Notes under the pieces: generated by a model
What the model was told of the DNA's origin: nothing
The model's input: only the letters and a program-made list of their open reading frames with translations
Databases searched by the model: none
Program-made: the position numbers and the translations under genes
Origin: Leptolyngbya sp. NIES-3755
GTDB lineage: Bacteria; Cyanobacteriota; Cyanobacteriia; Leptolyngbyales; Leptolyngbyaceae
DNA length: 64,000 nucleotides
Direction: 5' to 3'
NCBI GenBank assembly: GCA_001548435.1
Contig: AP017308.1
Location: 1,683,030 to 1,747,029 of the forward strand
In this document: one piece after another, positions 8,094-16,711 of the stretch
Layout of the letters: every line of letters starts with the position of its first letter
Position numbering within the stretch: the first letter of the stretch is position 1

Positions 8094-8498
8094 ATGGCAC
8101 AACAGCAAAAAGTCGGACGACCGAATGATCAAAAAGCGGATGAGTGGCAACAGGATCTCAATCCGAATCCGATGGCAGGTCAAAATCACGGAATGCAGCA
8201 ATCCGATGCAGTCAATGACTATCTAACGGCTGAACAAATTAAAGAGCTTCATAGCTATCTGAGCGACTATACAACGGATGAACTGACGCAGATCGTCATT
8301 CTGCCTGAGGGTTCTCGTCTAGAGCAAGGTGCAAAGTACATTGACTTGAAAGACCCGGAGCGCAAGGAAATTACCGCAATGGGCAATATGGAGGCAACCT
8401 CGAACAATTGGTACGTGCCAAAGACTGAAATCGAGTATCCATTGTGGAATCGCTTGAGAGGCGTAGACAATCCAGAACGAACTGATAGGGGCAATTAA
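8094..8498 (+). CDS. Conserved hypothetical protein (134 aa), stress-protein-like composition
   Basis: The start is placed at the ATG at 8094, just after AAGGAACAAG. The N-terminal 40 residues are polar and rich in Gln and Asn, with no hydrophobic stretch, so the protein is soluble. The rest (LTAEQIKELHSYLSDYTTDEL, LPEGSRLEQGAKYIDL) looks folded. I do not recognise a named domain. It is a single-gene unit, transcribed away from the hpf-like gene, and ends at a perfect hairpin. Confidence 0.7.
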   Translation: MAQQQKVGRPNDQKADEWQQDLNPNPMAGQNHGMQQSDAVNDYLTAEQIKELHSYLSDYTTDELTQIVILPEGSRLEQGAKYIDLKDPERKEITAMGNMEATSNNWYVPKTEIEYPLWNRLRGVDNPERTDRGN

Positions 8499-8504
8499 AG
8501 TACA

Positions 8505-8540
8505 AATCCCCTTCATTGCCACGATCGGTAGAAGGGGATT
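8505..8540. terminator. Hairpin terminator between converging genes
   Basis: AATCCCCTTC (8505-8514) pairs perfectly with GAAGGGGATT (8531-8540). There is no long T-run on either side, but it sits between two opposing stop codons (8498 and 8547), so a bidirectional terminator is likely. Confidence 0.7.
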
Positions 8541-8546
8541 CCACTA

Positions 8547-9176
8547 TTAAATCAGGGGTGAAGATTGTTGCCAGTTGCCAGTAAATACAAAGTCTTTTAG
8601 AGGTTTGCGCGATCGAGGAGCAGCGAGTCTTTGTTGCAATCGATCTGATAATTGATGTGGATCACCCAGATAACCGAGTGCGATCGCATCGACAGGTTCA
8701 TAGCCTTGAGGAATATTGTAGAGTTCTTTTGCTTTCTGAACATCAAATCCTGCCATCTGATGAACATACAATCCGAGCGCGGTTGCTTGAGTGGCTAAGT
8801 TTGCCTCTGCTGCTCCCACATCATGAAACGCATGACGATTCTCGGTTCCATTTTTCTCAAAATTCATCTTAGCGACCGAAATCATCAAAACTGAAGCGCC
8901 CTTCGCCCATTCTTGATTACCTTCTGCTAAGCATCCTAATAAGCGATCGAACTCTTCTGGATTGTCTTTCGTCGCAACAATAAAACTCCACGGTTGCTCA
9001 TTATACGAAGAGGCTGCCCATCTTGCCGCTTCGAGAACACTGCCAAGTTTTTCAGGTTCCACAGGGCGATCAGAAAAAGCCAACGGACTCCAACGTTCTT
9101 GAAGCATGGATTCGATCGGGTACTGAGTCTCGACCACTTTATCAACGAGTGGATCAGTGCTAGTTATTTGACTCAT
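8547..9176 (-). CDS. Nitroreductase family FMN oxidoreductase
   Basis: The protein from the ATG at 9176 (MSQITSTDPLVDKVVETQYP) is 209 residues, the usual length for a nitroreductase. It shows the family pattern: RWSPLAFSDRPVEPEKLGSVLEAARWAASSYNEQPW in two visible parts (FMN-phosphate Arg and the SxNxQPW element), EANLATQATALGLYVHQMAGFD, and the late ALGYLGDPHQL element. Such enzymes use FMN and NAD(P)H to reduce nitro or quinone compounds; the substrate is unknown. The frame is open 18 codons upstream but without similarity. Confidence 0.92.
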   Translation of the reverse strand: MSQITSTDPLVDKVVETQYPIESMLQERWSPLAFSDRPVEPEKLGSVLEAARWAASSYNEQPWSFIVATKDNPEEFDRLLGCLAEGNQEWAKGASVLMISVAKMNFEKNGTENRHAFHDVGAAEANLATQATALGLYVHQMAGFDVQKAKELYNIPQGYEPVDAIALGYLGDPHQLSDRLQQRLAAPRSRKPLKDFVFTGNWQQSSPLI

Positions 9177-9249
9177 CTCAGTTCGCTTCCCAACGATACG
9201 ATCGCTTGATCGTGCTCGAATTCCCCTCAAATACCCTCACTCTTTGGAA

Positions 9250-9594
9250 TCATTTGGAGAGCGTATCTAATCGATCGCTTAATCCGCCTAACTGCTCGTT
9301 CAGTTCTCTTTGGCGTTGAACTAATCGATCGAACTCTTCTTTGGTCGCAAGTTGTTCGCGATTGAGGCGAATGTTTTGATCGATTTGCTGAAAACAGGCA
9401 TTCAGACCTGCGGCAAATTCGTATCGCGTCATCGGTCGATCGCCCCGAAAGGTTCCGTCTGGATAGCCAGAAAGACAGCCAGCGGGTGAATTAGGCTGAT
9501 TTGAGGGCAGAGGGGATTGGGCGACTGCTTTTGTGCCTGAAATCACCACACCAGAGAGCAACGAGGCGGCGAGAGTAAAAGACCAGAATTTCAT
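9250..9594 (-). CDS. Secreted SLH-domain protein without a porin barrel (114 aa)
   Basis: A signal peptide (about residues 1 to 25, ending AVAQS) is followed by a single S-layer homology motif (CLSGYPDGTFRGDRPMTRYEF, AAGLNACF) and a short coiled coil (QIDQNIRLNREQL to DRLDTLSK). This is the N-terminal layout of cyanobacterial SLH-OprB porins, whose SLH part binds peptidoglycan, but the beta-barrel is missing. It looks like a natural short form, since the frame ends cleanly. A periplasmic wall-binding role is likely. Confidence 0.75.
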   Translation of the reverse strand: MKFWSFTLAASLLSGVVISGTKAVAQSPLPSNQPNSPAGCLSGYPDGTFRGDRPMTRYEFAAGLNACFQQIDQNIRLNREQLATKEEFDRLVQRQRELNEQLGGLSDRLDTLSK

Positions 9595-9633
9595 AGAAAT
9601 GACATCAATAGACTCTGATGTTCTTATCGTAGC

Positions 9634-10326
9634 TTAGGATTTGGTTGGCGAAGTTGAATCAGAATTGCCTTCAGCCTCTAAGTGTTCAAAATTTGGATAG
9701 TCTAAAATCGGCGCTTGCACTATGGCAGAAGGATCGATCGCGTCTTTAATTGCCCCGATCGTCGTCGCCATAAATATATTCTGAGAACTAAGCGCTGCGG
9801 TTAGCTCAAACAAATCACGAGTGTTCCAATAGTTGCCTTCATCATCCACCTCACAGTGAACACCTAATTTCTGAGCTTCATCGAGCATCTTGATCAGAGC
9901 TAAGTGGCATCGAATAAAGTGCTCTCGACCGCCATACTCAGGATTACTCGCATACTGGGTTTTGCAGAATCCCGTCCACATCCAATCATTCACTGCCTGA
10001 ATTTCGCCATGCGTTGCCAATCCAAAGGCAGCCGTTTCACACCCTTGTCCTGGTAAAGTATCAAATGCGATCAAATAGGTCGAATCTTTCCAGGACATGC
10101 CATTCATGGCGATCGAGGTCGGCTTGAGTCCGCGCAGTTTCAAAAAGATATTGGGATCTTCGCGATCGTTCATGTCAAAATAACACGCTTCTCCCTGCAA
10201 TTCGACGAATTCATCGACCTGAGCAAAAGAGAGATCAAGTGCTATCTGACGAAGCGCCAAGACAATTTTACGCACTTGATCAACGCTGGCGGTTAGGCTC
10301 AAGTTATAAGAGAGATTGAGTCCCAT
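9634..10326 (-). CDS. Conserved hypothetical protein (230 aa)
   Basis: A 230-residue soluble protein starting MGLNLSYNLSLTASVDQV. No signal peptide or membrane segment. The central part, including FDTLPGQGCETAAFGLATHG and WTGFCKTQYASNPEYGG, suggests a folded enzyme-like or structural domain conserved in cyanobacteria, but I cannot name it. The end (from about 205) is polar and disordered. It lies about 40 bases before the SLH gene on the same strand and about 55 bases after the 80-residue gene, so the three may be one unit. Confidence 0.65.
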   Translation of the reverse strand: MGLNLSYNLSLTASVDQVRKIVLALRQIALDLSFAQVDEFVELQGEACYFDMNDREDPNIFLKLRGLKPTSIAMNGMSWKDSTYLIAFDTLPGQGCETAAFGLATHGEIQAVNDWMWTGFCKTQYASNPEYGGREHFIRCHLALIKMLDEAQKLGVHCEVDDEGNYWNTRDLFELTAALSSQNIFMATTIGAIKDAIDPSAIVQAPILDYPNFEHLEAEGNSDSTSPTKS

Positions 10327-10380
10327 TGTTTGCTGAGAGTTGGTTTCCTTCAGCTTATCTGATTGGGAGCAAAATTCTAT

Positions 10381-10623
10381 CTATCGTGACTTTTCGGCAA
10401 TTTCTTGCAGCAGTGCTTCATCCGAATAATCATTCTGCCAATCGCCCGATAGCTTCAGTCGAACAGATTGCGCTCCACCACTGGGTGTACAAACTACCCA
10501 ATAGGTATCTTCTTTCCCTTTAACTTGCGCTGCTTCTGAGTGTTCGGTGTCCTCTGATAATCCAGTAAATGCCTCAATACAGGACCAAGTAATGCCGTCC
10601 TGATCGCTAACCGTCCGCTCCAT
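10381..10623 (-). CDS. Conserved small hypothetical protein (80 aa)
   Basis: An 80-residue acidic protein (MERTVSDQDGITWSCIEAF at the start) with a pattern WVVCTPSGGAQSVRLKLSGDW in the second half. It looks like a small single-fold cyanobacterial protein of unknown role. The start is supported by an AAGGAG site just upstream on the minus strand. Same strand and close spacing to the next two genes. Confidence 0.6.
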   Translation of the reverse strand: MERTVSDQDGITWSCIEAFTGLSEDTEHSEAAQVKGKEDTYWVVCTPSGGAQSVRLKLSGDWQNDYSDEALLQEIAEKSR

Positions 10624-10740
10624 TCAAATTCTCCTTAACTTTGTCTGCTAAACTTCTAGAATTGTGGCAAATTATCGAACAGCGAACATCAGCCTGTGAG
10701 CGGAAACAAACCTGCGAGGAGATGGGCAAATAGTCCCTAC

Positions 10741-11442
10741 TTACTTCACGGCGATCGCACTTTTTCCATCGCTGACAAGTCGCCCATCCTCCATATAAAC
10801 AATGCGATCAGCAATATCTAAAATTCGATTGTCATGGGTTACAAGCAAAATCGTACAATCCTGCTCTTTTGCAAGTTTCTGCATCAATTCCACAACATCC
10901 CGACCAGATTTTTTATCGAGTGCCGCAGTCGGTTCATCCGCAAGAACAATCTTTGGGTGAGTGATTAATGCACGTGCGATCGCAACTCTTTGTTTCTGTC
11001 CCCCAGACAACCCGTCCGGGTAATAGTCTGCTCGATGCCCTAATCCAACGGTCTCCAACATTGAAACCGCCATTGCATCCATATCTTGATTGAGATATCG
11101 ATCGTGCAATTCCAGAGACATTCTGACATTCTGCTTTGCAGTGAGAAACGTCATTAAGTTATGCGCCTGAAAGATGTACCCAATGTTTTTCCGAAGTTGG
11201 GTCAATTGTTGTTTCTTTGCTCCTCGGATCTCTCGATCGAGAATGGTTAAACTTCCTTCTTGAGCCGATCGCAATCCACCTAGCAGCGTGAGCAATGTTG
11301 TTTTACCAGAGCCAGAAGGTCCTGTCATGATTACAATCTCGCCTGGATGAATGTCGAGACTGACATCAAACAAGACTTGCTTTTTTAGATTGCCTTGACC
11401 AAAATAATGGTTCAGGTTTTGCACAGAAATAACTGGTTTCAT
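10741..11442 (-). CDS. devA: DevA-type ABC exporter ATPase
   Basis: A 233-residue ABC ATPase of the MacB/LolD/DevA group. Walker A is at residues 41-48 (GPSGSGKT), followed by a Q-loop in IGYIFQAHNL, the signature LSGGQKQR, Walker B VLADEPTAALD and the switch His in LLVTHDNR. The N-terminus ISVQNLNHYFG is characteristic of DevA. With DevC and DevB it forms an export complex; in heterocyst formers DevBCA exports glycolipids through TolC, but many non-heterocystous cyanobacteria have paralogs of other function. Its start is 2 bases after the devC stop codon. Last gene of the unit. Confidence 0.92.
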   Translation of the reverse strand: MKPVISVQNLNHYFGQGNLKKQVLFDVSLDIHPGEIVIMTGPSGSGKTTLLTLLGGLRSAQEGSLTILDREIRGAKKQQLTQLRKNIGYIFQAHNLMTFLTAKQNVRMSLELHDRYLNQDMDAMAVSMLETVGLGHRADYYPDGLSGGQKQRVAIARALITHPKIVLADEPTAALDKKSGRDVVELMQKLAKEQDCTILLVTHDNRILDIADRIVYMEDGRLVSDGKSAIAVK

Positions 11443-11444
11443 AG

Positions 11445-12596
11445 TTAGAAGATATCCGCAGGATCAGCAGCTTGAAGTTTACGCATCGCGATCGCACCCG
11501 AAATTGAGCACATTGCAACCGTCAGAACAAAGACCGTAATTGCTCGATTCGTAGTCATTGCGATCGGTAATAAAGTTGCAGCATAAGTTAATTGGTACAG
11601 TCCAACTGCAACCGCAAAACCGGGAATAAACCCAAGCACAGCAAGAATGAGCGCTTCTTGAAGTAGAACATTGAGAAGAAATCGATCGCTATATCCCATC
11701 GCCTTCAACGTCGCATACTCAGGCAAGTGATTTGCCACATCGGTGTAGAGAATCTGATAAACAATCACGGTTCCAACAATAAAACCAACAATCACACCAA
11801 TTCCGAAGATAAATCCGATCGTTCCTTGACTTTCCCAATAGTTCCGTTCAATTGCTGCAAACTCTTCGGGTGTTAGTACTTTGACATTTGGTAAGTTCGC
11901 ACTCAATTGAGCTTGTACTGCTTTGATATCTGAGCCTGGTTTGAGTTGGATCAATCCGATATCGACTTGGCTGGCTTGTCGATCGCGAAACAATTTCAAA
12001 AAAGTCGAATCACTCATGAACACATTGCCATCTGCCGTAAATGACGCGCCCATCGTGACTAGACCGCTGATATTGATGACTTGCTGATTGAGTTCAGTAG
12101 TAACGCTTCCCTGCTTCTCGAATGTTTCTGCGATCGCGCCAAATTCAGGACGACCGACTCGATCAAAAACCACATTGTTTAATAACTTCAGTGGTTCTAA
12201 GTTCTCTTGCAATCCAGGTAACTTAAAGCTCGGTGCATCTGGCTCAATTCCCCAAATCAGAATACTTCGAGTCAAACGAGTTTCAGGATTTTTCCATTGT
12301 CCCATTGCAATCCGAATCGAACTGACAGATTGAACTCGATCGCTAGATTTCGTCTGGTAAAGCTGCTCACGTGAGAACGGCGTAAATGCAGCTAAACTCT
12401 TGAATTGCGGATCAATCATCACCAAATCTGCTTGCAACATTCGATGAGGTACTGTTGCACTGTCATAGAGCGAATCTTGAAAGCCCAATTGCATAAACAT
12501 CAACATATCGGCAAAACCGATTCCTGCGATCGCAACAACCAATCGCGCTTTCTCTTTCATCAACTGGAACCATGCCAGCGGCGTTTTACGAGGCAT
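11445..12596 (-). CDS. devC: DevC-type ABC exporter permease (FtsX-like)
   Basis: A 383-residue permease of the MacB/FtsX type: an N-terminal membrane segment (about residues 18 to 38, IAGIGFADMLMFMQLGFQDSL), a large periplasmic loop (about 40 to 255), and three C-terminal segments (about 258-283, 305-330, 345-365). The start PRKTPLAWFQLMKEKARL is typical of DevC. It forms the membrane channel with DevA and contacts DevB in the periplasm. It is preceded by an AGGAGCG ribosome site and by 199 bases without a clear gene. Confidence 0.92.
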   Translation of the reverse strand: MPRKTPLAWFQLMKEKARLVVAIAGIGFADMLMFMQLGFQDSLYDSATVPHRMLQADLVMIDPQFKSLAAFTPFSREQLYQTKSSDRVQSVSSIRIAMGQWKNPETRLTRSILIWGIEPDAPSFKLPGLQENLEPLKLLNNVVFDRVGRPEFGAIAETFEKQGSVTTELNQQVINISGLVTMGASFTADGNVFMSDSTFLKLFRDRQASQVDIGLIQLKPGSDIKAVQAQLSANLPNVKVLTPEEFAAIERNYWESQGTIGFIFGIGVIVGFIVGTVIVYQILYTDVANHLPEYATLKAMGYSDRFLLNVLLQEALILAVLGFIPGFAVAVGLYQLTYAATLLPIAMTTNRAITVFVLTVAMCSISGAIAMRKLQAADPADIF

Positions 12597-12795
12597 ATCA
12601 CGCTCCTAATACGGTGGATAACGAATCAAATCGTCAAGCAAATCGTAGATAGCAAGAAGATTGAGCTTTGTGAGAGAAATCATGAAGCGCGATCGACCTT
12701 TGGGACAGCCTTGAATCGCACGATGACTGGATTGAATCAAAGCTAACCAGGGAGAAAGCTGCATTCGTGCGAATCGTCCCCACACAGTCAAGGAT
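12597..12795 (-). other. Gap inside the dev operon with a half operator
   Basis: No convincing gene. It contains GGATAACGAA (12616-12625), a 10-base match to one half of the candidate TetR operator at 14714-14729 extended outwards. The stretch may carry an internal promoter for devCA. Confidence 0.4.
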
Positions 12796-13164
12796 TTACA
12801 GTTCATTTGCGGATAGAAAGCTAGTGGCTAGAATTGATGAATATCCCCATAACATCAATCCAGCAAACAGAATATTTGCACTTGGATCAATGTTGGGAAA
12901 CACGGTTGGAAAATACAAAACACTCGCAACATCTAGAAGCATTCCAGGCAGGGCAATGAGCAATGCAGCTTTGGGACGTTCGATCGCTTTCACTTGTTGC
13001 CAAACGTAGAGACCTAACATCACAATGATCAATACTAGAGGTGTTGCTAAAAACACTCCGATCGATAAGGTTAGATTAGTTGGGTCAAGAAGATATTGAC
13101 CGATAAGACGAAATGCAAGGGTCGCAATCAACCAACCTAAAAATCCAATTCCTAGAAAGAGCAT
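12796..13164 (-). CDS. DUF5367-like four-helix membrane protein
   Basis: A 122-residue, very hydrophobic protein with four predicted membrane segments (about residues 3-23, 32-54, 64-84, 93-115), resembling small DUF5367 membrane proteins found next to sigma factor and regulator genes. Function unknown. Its start is 16 bases after the sigma factor stop codon. A role in the exporter system is inference from position. Confidence 0.7.
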   Translation of the reverse strand: MLFLGIGFLGWLIATLAFRLIGQYLLDPTNLTLSIGVFLATPLVLIIVMLGLYVWQQVKAIERPKAALLIALPGMLLDVASVLYFPTVFPNIDPSANILFAGLMLWGYSSILATSFLSANEL

Positions 13165-13180
13165 AAGAATTCCTCACAAT

Positions 13181-14086
13181 CTAGATTAGAACGTATTCCT
13201 GCAATCGCATTTTGTACTGTTGCAATGTTTTCATCGCGGCTTTTTCAAGCGATCGCACTGTTTCCCGACTACAATTCATTCTTCGACCTGCTTGAGCCAA
13301 ACTCAATGCTTCCCCATCTTGTAAGCCAAATCGCAAAGACATGACTTCACGTTGTCTAGTAGGCAATAGTCCCAGTAAATTCAATAAATCTTCTCGGAGC
13401 ATCGATTTCACAACCGTTTCATCTGGTAACTCTGCCTCATCTGGCAACAGATCGCCCAAATTCGTGTCCTGATCATTGATTGAAACATCTAACGAGACTG
13501 AGCGGCGAACTGCTAATAGTGCTTCTCGAACTTCGATTGAACTCATTGATAGTTCTTGAGCAATTTCAGAAATCGTTGCAGTTCTGCCTAATGATTGAGA
13601 GAGCGATCGCTGAGTTTTATGAATCAAATTTAGCTTCTCAGTCAGGTGAGTTGGAATTCGGATCGTTCGACTTTTAAGTGCGATCGCTCGACTCATTGCC
13701 TGACGAATCCACCAATACGCATAAGTCGAAAATCGATAGCCTTTTGAGGGATCAAACTTTTCCACACTCCGTTGCAATCCCAAGTTACCTTCCTGGATTA
13801 AATCTGAGAGTTCTAGATTGCGATTCTTGAAGCGTTGGGCGATCGAAACGACTAATCGTAGGTTCGCTTCGATCATCTTGCGTTTAGCGCGTTCTCCTTG
13901 TGCGATCGCACTTTGCAATTCTGAGGCTGAAAGATTCGCTGCTTTCTGCCATTGTTCCAGCGTCGGTTGCCGAACTTCATAGAGCGTTTGTAACCTTTGA
14001 ACCTGCCGACCGAGTTCAATCTCTTGTTCTGGTGTCAAACGTGGAATTCGACCAATTTGATCCAAATAGACTTTCATCGTGTCCAT
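13181..14086 (-). CDS. Group 2 sigma-70 factor (RpoD/SigA-related, non-essential)
   Basis: A 301-residue sigma factor with region 1.2 (VYLDQIGRIPRLTPEQEIEL), region 2 with the -10 recognition and melting helix (DLIQEGNLGLQRSVEKF, GYRFSTYAYWWIRQAMSRAI), region 3 (IRIPTHLTEKLN) and region 4 with the -35 helix-turn-helix (LSLAQAGRRMNCSRETVRSLEK). Region 1.1 is missing, as in group 2 factors that control stress and nutrient responses in cyanobacteria. Its start is 2 bases after the GNAT stop codon. Presence inside a transporter operon is unusual. Confidence 0.93.
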   Translation of the reverse strand: MDTMKVYLDQIGRIPRLTPEQEIELGRQVQRLQTLYEVRQPTLEQWQKAANLSASELQSAIAQGERAKRKMIEANLRLVVSIAQRFKNRNLELSDLIQEGNLGLQRSVEKFDPSKGYRFSTYAYWWIRQAMSRAIALKSRTIRIPTHLTEKLNLIHKTQRSLSQSLGRTATISEIAQELSMSSIEVREALLAVRRSVSLDVSINDQDTNLGDLLPDEAELPDETVVKSMLREDLLNLLGLLPTRQREVMSLRFGLQDGEALSLAQAGRRMNCSRETVRSLEKAAMKTLQQYKMRLQEYVLI

Positions 14087-14088
14087 TG

Positions 14089-14697
14089 TTATGCTCCTTG
14101 CGGCTCACGTTTCATCGCCCAATATTCACGCCCCACAAAGGTTCCGTGATGAACAATCTCGAACCCTTGTCTCTGATAGAACCGTACTGCGCCCGTCGTA
14201 GAAGTTTCGAGATAGCAAGGTGTACTTGTTCGATCGGCTTCTTGCAACACAGGCTGAAGTAACTTTCCCCCAATGCCTTGACCCTGACATTCAGGTGACA
14301 CTCCTAACATTGCTAGATACCAATGCGGCTCTGGAGCAGTTTTGTCATGCAATCGAATTTCTGTGCTGATGAATGACGCAAAATCAAGAATTCGCTCCCA
14401 TCGTAGATAAAACGGAACAGTGAGCAATCCTGATGTTACGACTTGCCAGAGTTGCGATAGATTGAACTGAGATGCCTCTGGAGGCAGCCAAACTGCAACA
14501 CCTTTTAGAGTTTCAGCAGTAGTGTAGGTGCGATCGTAAGGCTGGGCAAAGTTCAGTAAAGCGCGGCTCATCTGTTTGAGCGCGATCGCGTTGTGATCAG
14601 TCAAAAAATGACCAATGAGCGGATCTTGACTGAAAGCAGCCGCAAGTTGATCGGATGCCTTCTCAAAATCTGACGAATTCAGCTTAACAATTTCCAT
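14089..14697 (-). CDS. GNAT family N-acetyltransferase
   Basis: A 202-residue GNAT protein. The acetyl-CoA binding motif A is LAMLGVSPECQGQGIGGKLL (about residues 128 to 147), followed by CYLETSTTGAVRFYQRQGFE (motif B). The N-terminal part is like that of other single-domain cyanobacterial and streptomycete members that modify small molecules. Substrate unknown. It has a strong AAGGAG site (14707-14712), directly next to the palindrome at 14714-14729. Confidence 0.88.
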   Translation of the reverse strand: MEIVKLNSSDFEKASDQLAAAFSQDPLIGHFLTDHNAIALKQMSRALLNFAQPYDRTYTTAETLKGVAVWLPPEASQFNLSQLWQVVTSGLLTVPFYLRWERILDFASFISTEIRLHDKTAPEPHWYLAMLGVSPECQGQGIGGKLLQPVLQEADRTSTPCYLETSTTGAVRFYQRQGFEIVHHGTFVGREYWAMKREPQGA

Positions 14698-14713
14698 GTC
14701 TCACACTCCTTAA

Positions 14714-14729
14714 ATCGAACGTTCGTTAT
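14714..14729. promoter_or_regulatory. Candidate TetR operator in the devB-GNAT gap
   Basis: ATCGAACGTTCGTTAT contains the perfect 10-bp palindrome CGAACGTTCG. It shares 14 of 16 bases with the site at 16580-16595 upstream of the TetR gene. It lies between the devB stop codon and the GNAT ribosome binding site, so it could control an internal promoter. Confidence 0.55.
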
Positions 14730-14732
14730 CCT

Positions 14733-15911
14733 TTAGTTCAGCGAAATCGCAGTCTGAACTTGTAAATTGGTCAATCCTGAAACTCGTTTGCTTGCTTCCG
14801 GTGTCAGTCGAATTCTCACTTCCACCACTCGTCGATCGAGGTTTTCTCCCGGTTGATTACTAAATACATTCTGCTGATCGACTAACAATCCAACTGCCGA
14901 AACCGTTCCCTGCAATTCTCCTTCAAACGCTTGCCCGGTAATGATTGCATTCTGTCCGACTTTCACATTCGCAATGTCGCTTTGATAAACTTCAGCGATC
15001 GCAACCATTTGATCATTCTGTGCTAAATCCGCAATTCCAGAGGTGCTAATTTTCTCACCTGCACGAGTGTGAATTTTAAGAATTTGACCTGCGATCGGCG
15101 CACGAATGTAAGCTTGTTCGAGTTCCGTTTCTGCCCGTTTCATCGCAGCGATCGCACTTCTCACTTCAGTTGCAACCGTTTCCACATCGACCGGACGAAC
15201 TTCTGCAATTCGATCTAAAGTCGCTCGTGCTTCATTCAGTTGCGCTTCTAGAGAATTCGCAGATTGATTCTGTTTGACTTGTGCTTGTCTGAGTTGCGAT
15301 CGCGCTGTATCTAATGCAAGTCGTTTACCATCCAAATTAGAAGCCGCGATCGCACCTTGTTGATACAGTTTGTTAAATCGATCGAACTCTGATTGTGCAG
15401 TTCTCACTTCTGCTTCCCAGCGATTGATTTCAGCGGCTTGAGCAGCAATTTCACCTTGTCGATCGGCTTGCAATCTCGTAATGGCTGCTTGCTGAGCTTC
15501 AATCTCTCCAGACTTCGCGCCCGCTCTCACTTGTGCAAGTTTCGCTTCAGCCACTCGAACTTGCTCACGAGCTTGATTCAGCGCATCTTGAAGCTTATCT
15601 CGTGAATCTAAGACTGCAATCACTTGACCTTTTTGAACGCGATCGCCTTGTTTAACCAGAATTTGAGAAACGCGATCGCCATCTAATGCGACCGGAGCAG
15701 AGAGTTTAATAATTTCAGAAGCAGGCTCTAATCGTCCTAGTGCAGCAATCCTTCTAACAGTCGGAGCAGTTTCGGCAGGTTGAGCAGCAGGTTTCGGACT
15801 AAATTGCGAAACAACATAGAACGAAGTTCCACCTGTAACGAGAGTTGCAAATGCGATCGCAAGCCAAAGGCGATTCTTAGGTTTCGTGAAAACAGCAAGA
15901 TTCATAATCAC
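14733..15911 (-). CDS. devB: DevB-type HlyD membrane fusion protein
   Basis: A 392-residue periplasmic adaptor: one N-terminal membrane anchor (about residues 14 to 34), a lipoyl half (VSQILVKQGDRVQKGQVIAVLD), a long coiled-coil hairpin (about 105 to 270) and the second lipoyl half (AYIRAPIAGQILKIHTRAGE), then a beta-barrel part. The start MNLAVFTKPKNRL and RRIAALGRLEP are typical of DevB. It would link DevCA to a TolC-type outer membrane channel. Its start overlaps the TetR stop codon by 4 bases. Confidence 0.92.
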   Translation of the reverse strand: MIMNLAVFTKPKNRLWLAIAFATLVTGGTSFYVVSQFSPKPAAQPAETAPTVRRIAALGRLEPASEIIKLSAPVALDGDRVSQILVKQGDRVQKGQVIAVLDSRDKLQDALNQAREQVRVAEAKLAQVRAGAKSGEIEAQQAAITRLQADRQGEIAAQAAEINRWEAEVRTAQSEFDRFNKLYQQGAIAASNLDGKRLALDTARSQLRQAQVKQNQSANSLEAQLNEARATLDRIAEVRPVDVETVATEVRSAIAAMKRAETELEQAYIRAPIAGQILKIHTRAGEKISTSGIADLAQNDQMVAIAEVYQSDIANVKVGQNAIITGQAFEGELQGTVSAVGLLVDQQNVFSNQPGENLDRRVVEVRIRLTPEASKRVSGLTNLQVQTAISLN

Positions 15912-16492
15912 CTACATTTCAGATTGTGTTTTTCGAGATACATCATCAACATCTCTGAGAGTAATCGCGCCTGTGTTTCGTAGTTCACTCGCTTATGTCC
16001 ATACATTTCTTGCAAAATCAGTCCATCTGTCAAACTGGTAATAAATACGATCAAGTCAGGATCATCGATTCCCAAGAGCGTGAACATAGCAGCTTCAGAT
16101 CGTTCGCAAACTTGCTTAAATAAGTGACTCACCTCTTTACCACTGATTCTTTGGTATTGATAGTAATCAATCATCAATAATGTTTGTTTGAAAAAGAATT
16201 CTCGGTGCTGCTCCATCAACCGAAAGCCCATTTCAGTCTGTTCTGCCAAAGTTTTTCCTGCTTCAAGTTGACTTGAGAAACTGAGAATATTTAGCTCTGT
16301 CATCTCCTCAAGCAGTTGTTCAAACAATGCCTCCTTACTGGGGAAGTAGTGATACAGCGTTCCGGTTGAAACTTCCAGCCCTTGAGCAATTTGCCTCATG
16401 GTGATCGCGGCATAGCCCTTCTCAGCAAACAGATCAAATGATTTAACTAACAGTTCTTTGCGATAGCGATCGTGGTCAACAATCTTAGGCAT
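15908..16492 (-). CDS. TetR family transcriptional regulator
   Basis: A 194-residue TetR protein. The N-terminal helix-turn-helix is clear (ELLVKSFDLFAEKGYAAITM, GTLYHYFPSKEALFEQL); the C-terminal ligand domain (about residues 60 to 190) is family-typical but variable, so the ligand is unknown. It is the first gene of the dev unit and overlaps devB by 4 bases, so it most likely controls this exporter. Candidate operators lie upstream (16580) and inside the unit (14714). Confidence 0.92.
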   Translation of the reverse strand: MPKIVDHDRYRKELLVKSFDLFAEKGYAAITMRQIAQGLEVSTGTLYHYFPSKEALFEQLLEEMTELNILSFSSQLEAGKTLAEQTEMGFRLMEQHREFFFKQTLLMIDYYQYQRISGKEVSHLFKQVCERSEAAMFTLLGIDDPDLIVFITSLTDGLILQEMYGHKRVNYETQARLLSEMLMMYLEKHNLKCR

Positions 16493-16579
16493 ACAGGTGA
16501 TTTGAGATACCCATTGGTCGATTTATTTTATCGTCCAATCTTGAAGAAACTCCTCCTCGGATTTGAGTCATCTATTTAT

Positions 16580-16595
16580 ATCGAACGCTTGTTAT
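16580..16595. promoter_or_regulatory. Candidate TetR operator upstream of the dev unit
   Basis: ATCGAACGCTTGTTAT differs from the palindromic site at 14714-14729 at two of 16 positions. It lies 87 bases before the TetR start and within AT-rich sequence with TATA-like hexamers, where the promoter is expected. Confidence 0.55.
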
Positions 16596-16711
16596 AAATT
16601 CTGCCCCACAAATTTCGATTTGTAAACCCCTTTTGAAAAAAAGCTGTTTTTCGTAGCAATCAAGCCAATCTATGATTGCTACAATGATATAGCCTGATTG
16701 AGGCTCCGAAT

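Noticed and set aside
12606-12806. 66-codon frame on the minus strand before devC
   Set aside because: No family similarity and composition like non-coding sequence; it overlaps the end of the DUF5367-like gene. Possible but not supported.
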